Positions 5,211 to 5,471 of a DNA stretch of 5,471 nt are shown in pieces; the stretch's first letter is position 1, and every line of letters begins with the position of its first letter. Made by a program: the position numbers and the translations under genes. The notes below the pieces were generated by a model. That model saw only the letters and a program-made list of their open reading frames with translations. It searched no databases and had not been told where the DNA came from. Origin of the DNA: Thermoanaerobaculales bacterium (lineage in GTDB: Bacteria; Acidobacteriota; Thermoanaerobaculia; Thermoanaerobaculales; Sulfomarinibacteraceae); assembly GCA_025456385.1 (NCBI GenBank), contig JALOKS010000207.1:1-5471 (forward strand), written 5' to 3'.

Positions 5211-5471
5211 GGCTCGGGGAAGCCGAGCTCACTGCGCCAGGCCGCGCGCACCTCTGGCCACTCGAGCCGCAGCCACGGCGTGAAGTCGTCAGGCCGCCGC
5301 TCGAGCTCGGCATCGAGCGCCTCCGGCGCGAGCCAGCGCCAGTCCGCGATCTCCCGCTGATTGGCCCGCACTGGCCCGTCGCCGCGGCCGACGAGGACCG
5401 TGCACAGCTCGCGCTCCGAGCCGAGCGCGCCGAAGGCGGCGTGGTAGCGGAAGGTGTAGAGCTCGACGAGC
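5207..5471 (-). CDS. idi: Type I isopentenyl-diphosphate delta-isomerase, C-terminal part (5' end outside window)
   Basis: The minus strand is open from the window edge to TGA at 5209-5207, giving 87 complete codons. It resembles the C-terminal half of type I IPP isomerase, a Nudix-fold metal enzyme interconverting isopentenyl and dimethylallyl diphosphate. F-R-Y-H-A (visible residues 7-11) and S-E-R-E-L-C (18-23) match the F-R-Y and E-N-E-V-C blocks of E. coli Idi, where the two glutamates bind the catalytic metal and the second is catalytic. N-Q-R-E-I-A-D-W-R-W (37-46) matches the E-V-x-x-x-x-W block with the active-site tryptophan, and F-T-P-W (63-66) matches F-S-P-W. The Nudix box and catalytic cysteine would lie upstream and cannot be seen. 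The stop overlaps the trmO start as ATGA, so the two form an operon. A non-isomerase Nudix hydrolase is less likely because of the E-x-E-x-C block. Confidence 0.85.
   Translation of the reverse strand, partial: LVELYTFRYHAAFGALGSERELCTVLVGRGDGPVRANQREIADWRWLAPEALDAELERRPDDFTPWLRLEWPEVRAAWRSELGFPEP

Noticed and set aside
4903..5313. Minus-strand open frame of 136 codons over the idi/trmO junction
   Set aside because: It is Pro/Arg/Ala-rich and out of frame with both the IPP isomerase and TrmO signatures. The true idi frame has no start codon in the window but is the one with motifs.

Overview
The window is a high-GC (visually around 70%) bacterial chromosome segment that is almost entirely coding. 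It shows AGGAGG-type ribosome binding sites, sigma70-like -10 hexamers (TACAAT, TATACT, TACACT) standing out from the GC-rich background, and two ATGA stop/start overlaps. No mobile element, CRISPR array, tRNA or rRNA is visible. The style (TPR protein tail, ElbB, Fpr with an acidic insertion, membrane GT-C enzyme, type I IPP isomerase) suggests an uncultured high-GC Gram-negative such as an Acidobacteriota (Thermoanaerobaculia-like) member. This taxonomic guess is weak and rests on gene style only.

Layout. (1) Positions 1-932, plus strand: the C-terminal 171 residues of a TPR-repeat protein, overlapping by 4 bases a 139-residue beta-rich protein of unknown function. (2) Positions 933-1757, plus: a 138-base gap with a possible hairpin and a -10-like hexamer, then a clear elbB homologue. 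(3) Positions 1740-1778: a convergent junction holding an imperfect inverted repeat built from AACGTT/CGTTYCAAC units. (4) Positions 1779-2597, minus: a bacterial ferredoxin/flavodoxin-NADP+ reductase. (5) Positions 2598-2678: an 81-base divergent promoter region with a perfect 10-base palindrome that reads as a -10 hexamer on both strands, plus a second -10 seven bases before the next start codon. (6) Positions 2679-4781, plus: a 700-residue polytopic GT-C glycosyltransferase-like protein with an extracytoplasmic C-terminal domain resembling discoidin/F5-8C. (7) Positions 4782-4814: a short convergent junction with a GC-rich hairpin. (8) Positions 4815-5471, minus: the end of a type I isopentenyl-diphosphate isomerase gene (start outside the window), overlapping by ATGA a compact TsaA/TrmO-family tRNA methyltransferase gene that seems to lack about 30 residues normally present near the N terminus.

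The genes form at least four transcription units and look mostly housekeeping. A loose isoprenoid theme can be drawn: ElbB, IPP isomerase, an Fpr that in E. coli helps power MEP-pathway enzymes, and a GT-C enzyme class that uses polyprenyl-phosphate sugars. The genes are not co-directional, so this is only a hypothesis. I see no convincing novel multi-gene system; the most unusual items are the shortened TrmO, the symmetric divergent promoter, the AACGTT repeat junction and the unassigned 139-residue protein.
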